Shown one piece after another: positions 12,004 through 24,708 of a stretch of DNA of 64,000 nt. A program made the position numbers and the translations under genes. The notes below the pieces were generated by a model that did not search any database, had not been told where the DNA came from, and saw only the letters and a list, made by a program, of their open reading frames with translations. This stretch comes from Vishniacozyma victoriae. Taxonomy: Eukaryota; Basidiomycota; Tremellomycetes; Tremellales; Bulleribasidiaceae. How positions within the stretch are numbered: the stretch's first letter is position 1; every line of letters starts with the position of its first letter. The stretch spans positions 5,146,001-5,210,000 of the forward strand of contig JADPYG010000088.1 in NCBI GenBank assembly GCA_017654735.1. Reading direction: 5' to 3'.

Positions 12004-13023
12004 TTTTTATCTTGGTGTCTTGGTGTCATGTAACTGTCGTATACATCTTGATTCGGAGTAAGCGGTGAAAAATAATCTGACACAGTCATTTGATGACGGG
12101 TATATTGTACAGCTGTCTCAGTTCAGAAGCGTCCGATACGTAGTCGCATCATGGGGTGATGTGCGATCACATCCGAGAGCGCAGCTGTTGGCGGTAGAAA
12201 ACGAAAGTATAGATGCTGAGACTTACTCTCCCTCATTTCAACCTGACATCAAGTCATCAGTAACTCTTCCACTTGTCTTTCCCCTCATCCTCATAATCTC
12301 CCATTACGGCTGATTATGCATTCCGTACATAACCCAATAAGTCCTTGGGATCATTGAGAGCAAGGGGACGGCAGCTGCTAGGGAAGTGACGGGCTCAATG
12401 CTTGATTAAGCGATTCAGGTGTCAGTCTTGAAACGACGACAAGCGATGATGATGAAAATCTGCAGATCCAACAAGTCTATTGTTTGGCATGGGCGAAGAG
12501 TCAGTAATGTCAGCAAACATCTCGGCATCGAGAGACGTAGAAATCAACAAGAATTCCAGAAAAAAGTGAGATCCAGCCTCAGGCGAGATCGCACCGCTCG
12601 CAAAGTGATTTCAAAGCCGGACGGCACCGGACCATACCGAGGGTGACGGTGGAATAACGAAGTGAGATGTGAACTTTTTTACCGGGGGACCAGGACGAGA
12701 TCGATGGTTGAAGCCAAGAGCTAGGGAGGAAAGAAGGAGACCCGACATGTCCAATCTTGACGTCGGACTTGCAAGGTTTAGTCGGCACGAGAACAGAACG
12801 ATGCGAAGTGTGTAGAGTCAGAAGACGATGGAAGCTGGGACAAGAGCCACCTGATATCAGGATTGAGTCCGCATGTGGAACATGTGACGAAATGCATGAT
12901 GTCTATATCTGAGCCTACAAATGACTGAATTGATGATGAAATGAAATGTATGTACTGATAACCTTCATCTGCCATGACCAACAGTATCCTTGGTAGGGCG
13001 AAGTATCATATCAATCAATCATC
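12004..13023. other. Long convergent intergenic region, no gene seen
   Basis: About 1 kb between the surface-protein stop and the F-box gene stop. Short frames on both strands lack splice support or homology. No tRNA-like A/B box pair was found by eye. Confidence 0.5.
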
Positions 13024-15793
13024 TCAATCGTAATTGCGGTCATAGATGCTCTGAAGGAAGTCAGCACAAGACAGACCCAGGACGCCTCACCATGTTTTCA
13101 CCCATCAAAGTGCAGTCTGCGCAAGCACACTCGTTCCGGAAACCACGATAGCCCCAGGCCCACTCCCACCTAGGGATTGGTTGATTTACTCGATTATGAA
13201 TATAGGTCCCGTTATCGACCATCTCCTGGATCTTGGCTCTCCTCTTGGCAGCATTGGCTCGACTTCTGTTCTTGGCCGAAGCGCTAGCCAAAAGTCAGCT
13301 TTTCCAATCCACGTACATGTAAGACTACTTACACGAAAGCTCCATGTTTGGCGACACCACCATGAGCTCGTAAAGCCAGAGCTCGAACAGCAGTCTTGAT
13401 GTACCTATGCCATTAGCGGATCACGTCGACAATGTCTGTAGATGACTTACAGCTGCATAGGTCTAATGAGACTCGTCAGCTACGCACAAGGCAACTCGGA
13501 AGATACTTACATCTTGCCCATCGGATTAGGCTGAATGATCAGCACATCAAGCCTCTTCATCAAAGTGAAACGCACCACCAGGTAATGCTTCAAAGTCAAC
13601 AACTGAGCTTCGGTGACCTTGAACTCCTTCATTGCGTTCTGTACGCATCAGCCGGTTTCATACACGAAGCTTACGGTCTTGCTGATCCTCTCGCTGCTGA
13701 CCATTGCCGCAGCCATCACCCTCCATGGACTAGGCCAATGATCATGAATAATGGTCAACCCTTCTTCTCGCATATATTCCAGCTCGTCCGTACTTTCATC
13801 ATCGGAGGACTCGGGAACAACCCATGCTTTTGTCGTCTTGTGCTTGGCTTTGGCCTTGATTGACTTGTTAATCCTCTTAGGTCCCTTCTTGACCGGTGGA
13901 ACGAGTTCTTCATCGGACTCCTCAGATTCGCTGACATGGGGTCGTTTTCGTGCTCGTGATGTATCATCTGACGACTTCGACCCCGATTGGTTGTCGTTGG
14001 TGCTGTTGCTCTTGACCGATTCGGACTGTTTAGGCGTTTTGTCCGATGTTGCAGGTTTCGCATCCCTCTTGGTGATTGATTCATCCTCTTCTTCACTATC
14101 ACCATCGAACTCGTCACTTGTTTCTGACCCATTCTCTTCACTTTCCGACTTTTCGACGATCGGAATACCCTTCTCATCCTTTTCGACAGCAGGTTGACCA
14201 TCCTTCCTACCAGCGACTTTGCCAAGGACACTTCGACTCCTATTTCCATCTTTAATGAAATGGTATTTTGAATTGACTTTCTCATTGATCTGTTTGGCAA
14301 TAGCATCAAGAGTTGGTTTTCGAACTGCCCGCCGTTCCTTTCGAGTAGCTCGCTGCTCTTCCTTGTACACCGTATATTGAGCCTGAGACCATCTCGATCG
14401 TTCTCCTCGAGGAATATAATGACTGATTGCTGGCTTCTGGTCGATGATGAGCTGTTTGAGGGTTCGATCGTTCCCGGTATAGGTGTATTTTCGAGGTGTT
14501 GGGACTCGCCAGTCGTCTCCACAGCGAGAGAATGGGGCGGTAGCGAGGGGTTTGCCTTTTATCTCCGGAGCAGAGATCCAGGCTTGAATGTGGTCATCGT
14601 AATGGGTCTTTGGGGCTAGGCCTTTGCCTAGACAGACAGCCTGTTATCAGCGATCTGATCGTTCAGAGAGTCTTGACTTACCTGAAAGAAGTCATCATCG
14701 AGATGATGTCGAAAAGTCTTACAGACCCCAGCAAGGGCTACATATTCTGCGAGCTGATGATCAGCTCATGTCCACTACTTCAATGCAGTCTGAAAGTATC
14801 TGCATCAAGAAAAGGATCGGGAAAACAAAAGAACGAGATGGAGAAAAAGGGGGAGGTAAAGAAACAAAGAAGACTCACTCCCAATTCCTCCCTCAACCCA
14901 AAGATATTATCCATAATATCTCCCGGTAACTCCATCAATAAACTCTTCGACCCCTTACTCCACTTGGGGATATCTTTCCAATATACAGCTCTAGCAAGAA
15001 TCTGTTTCTTCCCACTTTTCATCGGTTTAGTTTCGACTTCGAATTCGGACTCGGCATCGGAAGGGCAATCCACTTTCTTCCCCTTTCCTTTTCCTTTTCC
15101 TTTTCCTTTCACTCTTGGTTTGATCTCCTCCTCCTCACTCTGTTCGCTATCGCTCAATACTTTCGCCCTTCCCTTGCCTTTCCCATTTTTGGTTGCGTTA
15201 TCTTCGATTTTGACCTTTCCAGCTTCAATCTTTCTCGTAGCTTCCTGAGCTGCTTTTCGGGATGGTCGAGTTGATCCGATTGAGGTGTTTGCTTCTACCT
15301 CTACCTCAACTTCAATTTCCATATCATCGGGTTGATCTAATGGTCAGCTCTTGGAACGAGCTATTCACGATAGCTGACTTACCATCGTTCGGTACAAGAT
15401 GATCCGCCATGGATGCATCAACTTCGTCCTCTTCCTCCTCATCAGCTTCATCTTCTTGGACTAGATGGTCAGCTTCTACATTGAGGGAGGGTTGGCTGAT
15501 ATACCTTTCCTAGACCCTCCAGGTCCGGATGTGCTAGCATCGGCGTCAACTCCCTCATTATCAATACCTGACAATCAGCTAGTCGCCCTAAGGGCTTATA
15601 AGCTGACTCACCTTCCTCTACTTTTACTTCCTGATCGTCTACATGATCTAGGTTATCAGCATTCTATCGATGAATTAATCAGGAATGGAGGAAGGAAAGG
15701 AAAGGAAAGTCTTCAAGCAACCAACATACCTTCAACCTCCATTCTATCACCATCACCATCAACAGCTTTAAATCGCGCTGATCGCCTAGCCAT
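13024..15793 (-). CDS. Large F-box protein of a basidiomycete family with XPA C-terminal-like region
   Basis: Start ATG is at 15793 (MARRSARFKAVDGDGDRMEV). Four very short acidic exons follow, then a lysine/glycine block (GKGKGKGKGK) and the F-box (SLLMELPGDIMDNIFGLREE, then VALAGVCKTFRHHLDDDFF). The next exons contain CGDDWRVPTPRKYTYTG, PRGERSRWSQAQY, and a very acidic/basic serine-rich linker at about 13800-14300. The C-terminal part reads LTIIHDHWPSPWRVMAAAM, EAQLLTLKHYLVV, IIQPNPMGKM, PMQLYIKTAVRALALRAHGG and finally a Cys-bearing segment, NECACADCTLMG. The NPxxxx..LYxKxxV pattern resembles the XPA C-terminal fold often fused to F-boxes in basidiomycetes. It probably acts as an SCF ubiquitin-ligase adaptor in the nucleus. 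Its upstream neighbour on the same strand is the Rxt2-like gene. Confidence 0.75.
15081..15110 (-). repeat. Hexanucleotide repeat encoding (Gly-Lys)n
   Basis: A perfect ccttttcctttt-type hexamer run lies in the coding frame of the F-box protein. On the minus strand it codes alternating Gly-Lys before the F-box. Copy number is likely to vary between strains. Confidence 0.8.
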
Positions 15794-16166
15794 AGTCTTT
15801 GACTTGAATAAATACGGGTGTGATGCAGTTGATCAGTTTCTTGAGTGAGAGAAGGAAGACGTAGATGAATGAGGAAAGGAAAGAAAAGAAAAGAAAAGAA
15901 AAGGAGACGCGATCGAAAGGATGGGTAGGGAAAATGAAAAGGTTGAATGAATCAGTCGCGTCAACTTGTTCAATCAACCAACATTCCTAACGGTCATAAG
16001 TATGTTCATTCGACTACAACATTTAAGGAGGTATCTCTACTTTCAACTAATACAACTCTGTAGCTAATGATTTCTTACAACGCTTTAACTGATACAACTT
16101 CACCTTCCAAAAGGCCATTCCACCTCAGCTCGACGGCTTAGCAACCTGTGCCAGACTGCGTACGGC
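15794..16166. promoter_or_regulatory. Promoter region of the F-box gene with polypurine tract
   Basis: Between two genes on the same strand. A polypurine run of repeated aaaag/aaagg units at 15871-15904 reads as a polypyrimidine (CT-rich) tract on the gene's strand, about 80-110 bases before the start codon. Such tracts are common at fungal promoters. I see no TATA box. Confidence 0.45.
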
Positions 16167-17551
16167 CTAACGGCCTGAGCCTAGATCCAACTCGCCCGCA
16201 GTCCTCTGTTTGATCGTACTCCAAACTTTCTTCCTAACCCTAGCGATATCCGCAACCCTATCCCTACTCTCCTCCAACCTCTCTTTATACTCATTACAAT
16301 CCACCAGCAATTCCATAATCCGTTCAAGGGCATCATCAACAGCCTTGGTCTGAGCAGGCATATCGATGTTATACCTTGTTGTAACTGGATAATCGGGATG
16401 ATCGCGAGGATGGGCTAGAGCAGGATTTGTTGGATTATGTTCTGCACTCAAAGTGATACCTGGTTGAGCGGTAAATAATCGTTGGACGGGTGTTACGGTT
16501 TGTTTGACTTCTGGTTCGGGTGGTTCCGTCGATGGTGGGAAAATAGCGCGGGAAGGGGCGGGTGGAGCGATGGTATCGGGTTCGGTTATCGTAAATGCGA
16601 CACGGGGATGGGGGTAGGTACTGGCAATCAATTCTTGGGTGACTCGCCAGAGATTATCGGTATCGGCGATCCTGGGTAGAGCGGGGATGAATCCATCACG
16701 AGTGACAGCGGTATTTCGAAGCATCTCGCTCTTGGGTTTATCCGTCTCGGTCTTGACACCAGTCTCTGGACCATCATCCTTTTTCTCCGACTCAGACTCA
16801 TCCTGCTTCTTGGTACCAAACACCACATCCCTCTCCCTGACCCTCAATACCTCTCTCAACCTCCCTAGAGCCTGCCTGAGTCCCTTTTCACTGTCCATCA
16901 ATTCACTAGCGGAATGATGCAACATTCTATCATTCTTGTCATCCGCAAGCGTATGCCTCATGGCATTATTCATCATGACCTCCGTATAAGTTGTCGGAAG
17001 AGCCAATCGAGGTGCCAATTTAGCAGTGGCGGTCGGCGGTGATGGACTTCGTAAATGAGGTAGTCGATACAAAGCATCCGTCTGCTTTTTCGCTCGTTTC
17101 GCTTCGCGTTTCGATTCCGCTTCGACAATATTTGGAGGAGGGACAGTTCCGAGCTCACTAGCTGCTTCAGGGAATACAGCTTCTAAAGTTCGTTTCATTC
17201 GTTGCCTAGCGTGTTTCTCCATTTTCCCATCTTCGAATGCAGGGCTCCAAGCGTAGATTTTCCCTTTACGAATAAATCGAGCTGAATAGTGGAGCTTGTT
17301 TCCTGAGTTCGAAATCATAGAATGAGGTGGAGGTGCGTCTGACATTTCAGAATCGGAACTGGACCCAGGGGATGGGGGATCGTAATATCGAGCACTGTCC
17401 ATTGAAGGTAATGCCCTATTTGTCAGCTCCTATCTATCCTATCAACACATCGCACGTACGCTAGATCCTTCTTATCGACTTCCTTTCGTCGATGAGAGTT
17501 CTTGCCAGTGACAGGCCCCGGATAACTCCTAAACGGCGCTCGGCCCGTCAT
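16167..17551 (-). CDS. Rxt2-like subunit of an Rpd3L-type histone deacetylase complex (probable)
   Basis: Exon 1 (17551 to about 17460) encodes MTGRAPFRSYPGPVTGKN and joins through an intron with 'gctgacaaatag' to LPSMDSARYYDPPSPGSS. The next region, GNKLHYSARFIRKGKIYAW, has the 'NRGxKLxxxARxxxxGxxY' look of the Rxt2 N-terminal domain. It is followed by a helical segment, HHSASELMDSEKGLRQALGR and LREVLRVRERD. The middle is Lys/Glu-rich and the end is a predicted coiled coil (ALERIMELLVDCNEYKERLE, SRDRVADIARV). Length is about 440 residues, consistent with fungal Rxt2. The assignment rests on the N-terminal pattern, so I hold it as probable only. Confidence 0.5.
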
Positions 17552-18464
17552 CGTGTCTATCTGTCAGTCCATGTCTACATCACAGATGCTATATGATTAA
17601 AGAATGGAGTGGTGGAGCCATCATACGAAACGTGTAAATTGTAGTCTGTCCCGAAGGTCTTACATATGCTTGTCGAATTTTAGAATTAATCATTGGCTGG
17701 GGGCACGTCGGCAGACATGTGGGGAAGAGGGTGGAAGGGGTGGGGTGGGTGGAGAGCTTACCTTGAATAAAATAATAAGGCGAATTGTGATGATAGTAGG
17801 AGGTGAAGAGAAGCTATTCGTCAGCTCATCTTCTTTGTGTAAGAGACGGAAGAGAAGAGGTGAAATCAGAAGTAATAGAATAATCGTCCGCGCCCCGCTA
17901 GGGGAATCCGAGTAGCGATTCTTTTTAATAATCATTTTAGGTATGTGGAGCGATGGTGAACCGCGTGATGCGTGGAGCGCGTGGGAGGGATAGTTGTGCG
18001 GATAGACTGGATCAGGAAGAGAGAAGGATGAACTTACATATAGGATGTTGGTATAGATGGTAGAGAATGAAGATACAAGTACACGAGATGGTTGTTGGTG
18101 ATTAGAATACAGGTTCGGCGTTTTAGCGGGTCTAAGGAAGGTGGCACTTTACATTTAGGTGTTACTTAGATTACGGTAGAATTCCTATGCATGCATCTTC
18201 GCATCCTGTCTCGTCTATCGGAGAACGAAGTGATTAGCTTGCAGACGGACAGCCTAGATGCATATATACGGAAACATTGAGAGTGAGGAGTCACAGGATA
18301 GTCATTCTGCGAATCTGTAAATACGCCGCTATCTTATCAGCGCCTTTCGATTTCATGACATCGCTCTGAATTACCAATCATCCAGAATTTCAAGTGTCTT
18401 TTAGACGAGCTCAGCTAGGCCCAGTGGTCTGAGGTAGGTCGAGTCAGCCAAGACTAGGATCAAC
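17552..18464. promoter_or_regulatory. Divergent intergenic region of Rxt2-like and F-box/WD40 genes
   Basis: These 913 bases between outward-facing genes probably hold both promoters and leaders, possibly with untranslated exons. I see no convincing protein or RNA gene. Confidence 0.45.
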
Positions 18465-20797
18465 ATGGTAGACAAGGGAAAGGGCAAAGATTCGACCATA
18501 ACAGATCTGCTAAAGCTTCCACTCAATGATCGGAGAGGTAAGCTAGCTGTTCCCTAGTAGCAAAGCTGATTGAGTAGAAATAGCATTCAACCTCTTATGG
18601 TCTCTTCCACGACATGGTTCGCACCCAATTTGCTCCAAGACCTGAGCTGACGGAACAGAGGTTATTGAAGCTACAAAGAGGATAGCGTCCATGATGCAGA
18701 AGGATATACTCGGAGTGAGTCATCTCTCTTTTAGGTCGTACGTAGATGAGAGCAAGGGCTGACGATAGTGTTTACCAATTGAGCTCTCTAGTTTGGTTGT
18801 CTCATACCTTGATATTGAGGATCTACTATCTTGTGCGCTTGTTAGTAAAGATTGGAATAGGATATTCAATGATCAAGGTCCGACTTTTCTTTTCCCGTTC
18901 AAATCAAGGAGAAGGAGCTAATTAACAGGGATATGGGCCTCTCGATGCCTCACCCACATACCCCCAATTCGACCCGCAAAAGTATCATGGGACGATATCA
19001 AAACCCATTCCCAACTCATGGTCACACCTATCAATCCAGTACCAGAAGACTTGAATCCCGAATTTATAGATGACGACCTAGATGATCGGGATATGCCTGG
19101 CCTGCATCCACCTACTCTGAACGCGGTCACTGCTGTTCGAGGTGGTTTCGCAGGTGTACGGCAGAGTGTATGGGAAAGAACTGGTCTTGGATCATTACCG
19201 ATATTTAATCCCTCAGTCAAACGAGCTATCGAAATCAAAGTCGAGAAACAGGAGGAACCGCCAATATCGTCCTACCTGTCGACGACAGACTCCAACCCTC
19301 AAATGAATTATAAACACCTTTACCTCTCTCGCCGGATTATTTCGAATAGAATACGGGGAGAAGAAGTAAGACCAATGATAGTGGATGCCATCACCTCCAT
19401 CGAATCAGGTGGATTATCAGGTCATACGGAAGCCATCTACTCTTTATCACTCTTTCGCCATCCTCTTATATTCAATATCGGTACACCTAAACCGAGTTAT
19501 AGTTTCCTTCAAGACTCGGAGCGGAGTGGGACATCGGAAGTTGAAGGAAGGGACTGGTTATTATCAGGATCAAGAGACAAGACGTTGAGGTTATGGTCAC
19601 TCGATACACCTAAACCGAAGGTTGTAAAAGTGTTTATGGGCGCTCACGACGGCTCGGTCCTGTCTACCTTTGTCGTGAAACTTAAATCAATGAACTCATC
19701 ACAAGGTGATACCAAAAGCGAGAACGTAGTGGCGATATCAGGTGGTAGTGATGGAAAGATCTGCCGGTGGGATATCGAGGGAGATGCTAGGGTAGAAAAG
19801 GAGATTATGGCACATACTGGCTCGGTACTATGTGTGAAAGGGGATCAGGAGAGGGTAGTCAGCTGTTCCAAAGGTCGGTCATTCTCAGGCTACGTATTAC
19901 TCGCTGACAATCAGACCGGACGATAAAAGTCTTCAACATCCACACCCTTGAATTGCTTTTGACTATCGGGGATGGTGAACCCGAACGACACAGAGGGGCA
20001 ATTAACGAAGTAGCCCTCTCGAAAGATTACATGTACGTTCACCATTCCAAAATTATAGCTAATTCCAGAATCTCAGCCTCAGGAGACCGATCAATCCGTT
20101 TATGGGATATCAACACCGGCTCACATCTCTTCACCCTAGATTCGGCCCATCCGAGGGGAATCGCTTCCCTCGATTTCCTACCTACCCCAGGAGATGTCCT
20201 GGGGACAATAGCAACAGGTTCATCAGACGCTACCGTCCGTATATGCCACCTCGTCAATCCCTCTCTGGCGGATAGTCTCAATGATCTCTCTATTACGGAT
20301 ACCGACGTTCAAAGGGATGTGAGGATCGAGGAAGGACCAGTCTGTTGGACGGATTGCGTTTGTCCACCTGCACTACGGAAAGTTAATTCAACACATTGTA
20401 TGAGGTGTTGGAATCGGGGACATACTGCTCTAGTGCGGACATTATGTTTGAATGGGGATAATCTGATTTCGGGGGGATACGATGGAACAGTCAAGGTGAA
20501 TCTTCTCTCCAATACATCCTCTAATCTATCTCCTTTTTCGTTTATCCCCCATTTCGTCTCAAGAAGAATAGCAGAGCAATGTGCAGATGGACTGCAGTGA
20601 TTGAAGAAGAATCAGGCTGATGACAGATATGGGATAAAACCACTGGGAAACTCCTAAATGACCTCACTGGAGCAAGAACAGGACGAGTATTCGCCGTAAC
20701 AGCAGATTCAACACGAGTCATCAGTACAGGTCTAGATTGTAGGATCAATATCTGGAATTTCGCTCAAGGTCTCGATACATCATTCATAGAGCCTTGA
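18465..20797 (+). CDS. F-box/WD40-repeat protein (SCF substrate receptor)
   Basis: The start MVDKGKGKDSTITDLLKLP joins short exons to the F-box LPIELSSLVVSYLDIEDLLS, then CALVSKDWNRIFNDQGIWAS. Next is a linker with LVTP-type sequence, then WD40 repeats. These include LSGHTEAIYSLSLF, DWLLSGSRDKTLRLWSLDTP, GAHDGSVLST, VAISGGSDGKICRWDIEGD, AHTGSVLCVKG, RISASGDRSIRLWDINTGSH, TIATGSSDATVRICHLV, GHTALVRTLCLNGDNLISGG and a last STGLDCRINIWNFAQG. At least seven repeats form a propeller that recognises a phosphorylated target for ubiquitination, as in Cdc4/Met30-type receptors. I cannot say which substrate. Introns at about 19877-19921 and 20030-20067 interrupt the repeats. The end is DTSFIEP. Confidence 0.85.
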
Positions 20798-21119
20798 CCT
20801 ATGCATACTTCTGGAATCATGACTGTATGATTATGACACTATCATCGGCCGTCAAACGCCGAGTGACAAATTGACCGGTTAATGCTCAAGTTCAGTATCC
20901 GGCATTGCATTCTGGCCCATACTCGTAGGCTTGGTATTCTTTGAGCAGAGACCAAACTATATCTTTATACTGCATATATATAGACTACTTCAAGGTAGAG
21001 TAGCTCTTGTATAGCAATTATACATTCAAGTTACAAATCTAGAACACATCACATCTACTAGCGTCAGAAGCTTAAGCTCGGACGTACATTCCCACACACA
21101 CACCCTTCCCCCCCTTTCA
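20798..21119. promoter_or_regulatory. Promoter of the carnitine acetyltransferase gene
   Basis: ATATATATA at about 20974-20982 lies about 140 bases before the ATG at 21120. A CA/CCCC run (acacacacacccttcccccccc) directly precedes the start codon. Confidence 0.45.
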
Positions 21120-23484
21120 ATGCTACCTCTGCGATCAAGATTGTTACGTCCTACATCTCTAAGCAGAATGGTACGCATAACAAGTCAGGCTACTAGGACA
21201 AGCTAACAAACAGGTTACTCAGAGGACATCCGCCAAGGGCAAACAGATCCATACCTCCAAACCCGCCCAATCAGATAAACCCCTCTACGCATCCCAAACT
21301 ACAATCCCCCATCTGCCCGTCCCTACCTTATCATCCACATTCTCAAAATACATAGAAACTATCCAACCCCATCAATCCTCTTCCGAACATGCGAAATCAA
21401 AAGAGCTTGTAGATAAATTCCTAAAAGATCCTTTGAGTAAGAAATTACAGGAGAGATTGGAAAAGAGGGCAAGTGGGAAAGAGAGTTGGTTGAGTGAATG
21501 GTGGAATGAGGCTGCTTATATGGGGTACAGGGGGCGGATTGTTCCTAACGTCTCGTACTTTTATGTCCACAAGAGGGGACTTGGAAAGGGGCAGAGTCAG
21601 GAAGAGAGGGCTGCGGAGCTGGTCAGGGCTACGGTTGAGTTCAAGAAGCTCGTTGATAGGTGAGCCTCGTTTCCAATTTCCTTGAAATCGTAATCGAGGT
21701 AATCAGGGCGGAGCTGACAGTAGCGAACGATTAGAACCAGAGAAAGGCAAAGCCGGACCACTCTGTATGGCCTCATACAAGTACCTGTAAGCTCTCCCTT
21801 CACCCCTCGTGGCAAATACCTGATGATAGGTTCAACGCAGCCCGAATCCCAACCTCTCCAGCCGATATCCCATTAGCCTACCCAACCGATACCCACCACA
21901 TTATAGTAGTCCGAAACAACAGGTACTTTATGGTCGATACCAAAGGCCGAGGTAAAGCAGAACTAGCAGAGGCGTTCAAAGAGGTCAAGAGGATGGCAGA
22001 TGGCACAGCCGGAGAAGGGCTTGGAGTCCTCTGTGCGGATGATCGAGATGTATGGGCAGAGGTACGTCAACCCCTCCTAGAATCAAGGAGAAGCTGATGA
22101 TAGTTCCGACGAGCTTTGATGGATTATTCACCAAACAATACCGCTGCCGTTCAAGCTCTTGAATCTGCTATCCTACTAGTATCCTTGGATGATTATACCC
22201 CAACCACCGAAGATCAGAGGGCATGGTCCTACTGGTCTGGAGGACTCGATAGGAGTGCCCAATCGGGACATGGCAAGAACAGGTGGTTTGATAAACACGA
22301 AATCATTGTCGATGAATCCGGAGAATCTGGATTTAATGGTGAACGTAAGTCTCTTTCTTCCTCCTTCCCATTCTTTTCTCTCACAATCGGATATGGCAAG
22401 GGGCTAATGACAGACTCCATGTTGGATGGAACACCCACGCTGAGGATGAACGAATTCATGTTGGCAGGTATTGAAAAGGGTCAAATCCCCCTGGAACTCC
22501 CCGAATCCGAAAAGAACAGTTCCCCCATGCCATCCCCCCACGAAGTCGTTTTCGAGATGGACCACAAACTCAAATCGGCAGTTGCGAAATCTTACCAAGG
22601 CTTCTGTGAGGAAATGGCTCAGCAGGATTTGAAGGTGAGTCTGCTTCTTGACTCATCTCTAACAAAGATGATAGTAAGAGTAAGAGCTAACGCTCTCGCA
22701 GATGGTCAAATTCGAGGGATACGGTAAAAACGTAATGAAAGCCCATAAAGCCTCTCCAGACGCTTGGGCTCAAATGGTCAAACAACTCGCCTTCTACCGT
22801 TTAAACGGAAGACCACCAGTAGTCTACGAATCATGTCAAACTCGAAAATTCTTACTAGGTCGAACAGAAGTTATCCGATCTTCATCCCCCGAATCCAAAG
22901 CTTTCTGCGAAGCAATGATCTCCACTTCTTCATCCGATAATGAACGAGAAAAGAAGTTCCGAGAAGCTGTTAGACGACATATCCAGTATTCTACCTGGGC
23001 TGCTGATGGGCAAGGGGTAGATCGACATATGTTTGGATTGAAGAAATTACTTCAAGATGGAGAGAAGATGCCAGAGGTGTTTGAAGAAGGGGTTCATGGG
23101 AAGAGTAGTCATTGGGAATTGAGTACTAGTCAATTGTCTAGTAATTACCTCGAAGGGTGGGGTTATGGAGAAGGTGAGTTTTTTTCTTTCCACCACTTCT
23201 CACTCCTTCTTTTCCACCTCTTCCGTTTCTTCAGTGCCCATCTCGATACGAGGGGGGAACCACGCTCTTCACTCGTCCCCAATCGCTCTGCTCGCGAGGA
23301 CTCGAGCTAACAATCAGTTGTCGAAGACGGTTACGGTCTCTCCTACTCGATCCACGATGACCACATTAGATGGTGCATCACAACCAAGAACAACGATGCC
23401 GAGAAGTTCGGAAAGGCGTTAGTAGAAGCAGCAGAGGAATTGAAGAGTGTCATGGATCGAGCTAAAGCTGCTGGTGGGCAGTAA
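21120..23484 (+). CDS. Carnitine O-acetyltransferase
   Basis: The enzyme moves acetyl groups between CoA and carnitine so that acetyl units from fatty acids, acetate or ethanol can cross organelle membranes. The N-terminus MLPLRSRLLRPTSLSRM is an Arg-rich mitochondrial presequence. Core motifs follow in order: LSSTFSKYIETIQPH, WLSEWWNEAAYMGYRG, RIVPNVSYFYVHKRG, then FNAARIPTSPADIP and IIVVRNNRYFMVDTKG. The catalytic segment GEHSMLDGTPTLRMNEF contains the active-site His. After it come CoA/carnitine-site regions FEGYGKNVMKAHKASPDA, QLAFYRLNGRPPVVYESCQT and TSQLSSNYLEGWGYGEVVED. The protein ends KAAGGQ with no peroxisomal -SKL. About seven introns interrupt it, including one that falls between GE and HS of the catalytic loop. 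It probably cooperates metabolically with malate synthase at 41.8 kb. Confidence 0.95.
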
Positions 23485-23848
23485 AGGGTCACCAAGTGAG
23501 ATATGAGAAGAGTAGTAGAGCATTGCTTAAACTTGCATGAATTCGGTAGCACTTGACATCGAGCATTCGTGATCGGTTGACTTATATTCCATGATCGGTT
23601 GACTTAGCTGACAGCAAGAGTCGAGAGGCAATGTCCAAATTGATCCTAGCCAGTTGCTCCTGACACTGCTCCCATTTCTGGAGACCCACGGTTGACGTAG
23701 TGAGCAATGCGTGTCGTAGAGAGTGATGCATGATGCTTATACAACAATATTCCAATTCCGAAATTGAAACGTCTCCCTCCTTCTCCTCTTCCGTATGCAC
23801 AGATCCCGCCTGATGCTATTTTGATAGATCGTCAAATTGGAGGTGGTA
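23485..23848. other. Convergent intergenic region, no gene seen
   Basis: Gap between the stop codons of the carnitine acetyltransferase and mS37 genes. A 14-base segment, tgatcggttgactt, occurs twice (about 23571 and 23593). Confidence 0.5.
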
Positions 23849-24273
23849 TTAACGCCCTTTACTAGCCTGACTAAGTAGGTGATTGATCTAAATATCAGCT
23901 CCCACTCATGCAACAAAAATCAAAAACCCTCGGATCTCCGATCCTCGGATGAATTAACTCACACTACTCTTACTAGCCTTGACATTCCCTTTACTACCAG
24001 CCATACAAGTATGTAATGCTTTAGCAGCATTCGAACAAGCTTCATTCGCACGCATATCGCCTGTTGTTGCGAAACATGCAAGTAAGGAAGAGAGGAGGGG
24101 TAGACATGGTGGTGGGACCGTTTCTGGATATTAAGTTCTTTGTCTTTCTCTCTCTCTATTTTCTTCCCCGTTTCGGCTCCTTCTCTTCTTCGATACGTTC
24201 TCATCTTCTCTCTGTGGTGTTGATGATGAGGTTTGTACGTACCTCTCTTGGGTTTGACCTTGAATCTGACCAT
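23849..24273 (-). CDS. MRP10: Mitochondrial small ribosomal subunit protein mS37 (MRP10), twin CX9C
   Basis: Three exons encode about 76 residues: MVRFKVKPKR, a roughly 150-base intron, then ETVPPPCLPLLSSLLACFAT, DMRANEACSNAAKALHTC and MAGSKGNVKASKSS, a second intron, and INHLLSQASKGR. The cysteines at about 17, 27, 40 and 50 form two CX9C motifs, the signature of Mia40-oxidised CHCH proteins. The basic VKPKR start is typical of the mS37/Mrp10 ribosomal subfamily. It is a component of the mitochondrial small ribosomal subunit. Both intron placements are forced, because only they keep the CX9C frame. The gene is easily missed because most of its span is intron. Confidence 0.85.
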
Positions 24274-24708
24274 CTTTGATATATAGTAAAACGATCAATT
24301 GATTGATGCGCGGAAAAAGTAGGACGGAACTTATTCGATCCCACCTGTACCATCTACCATCAGAAGGCGAACAACGTCCACTAACAAACGTAGACTCGAA
24401 GCCAGGTTGATATTGTACATTGTCACTTGCGGGCTCATTCAACAGAGTGCGACCTCATCCTTTGCATGATCCAAAGCTTGATTCGCCGCGCCGTTCGTCA
24501 GGTGGATCCATCCATGACCGAATACTGATGCCACGTCTGGTTCCCAGCCATCGATCCTGGCCGATGTCACTTTCCGAAGGTGATAACCGCACATATGAAA
24601 TGTGTCTACTCAGTCGACTGACATGAAACAGATACAATGCATACGCGGACGAACGATATGGAACCAAAAATGGACTCGGTGAATATCTACACGAATTTAT
24701 ACAGTGGC
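24274..24708. other. Intergenic region upstream of mS37
   Basis: 435 bases between the mS37 start and the next stop on the same strand. No supported gene. Confidence 0.5.
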
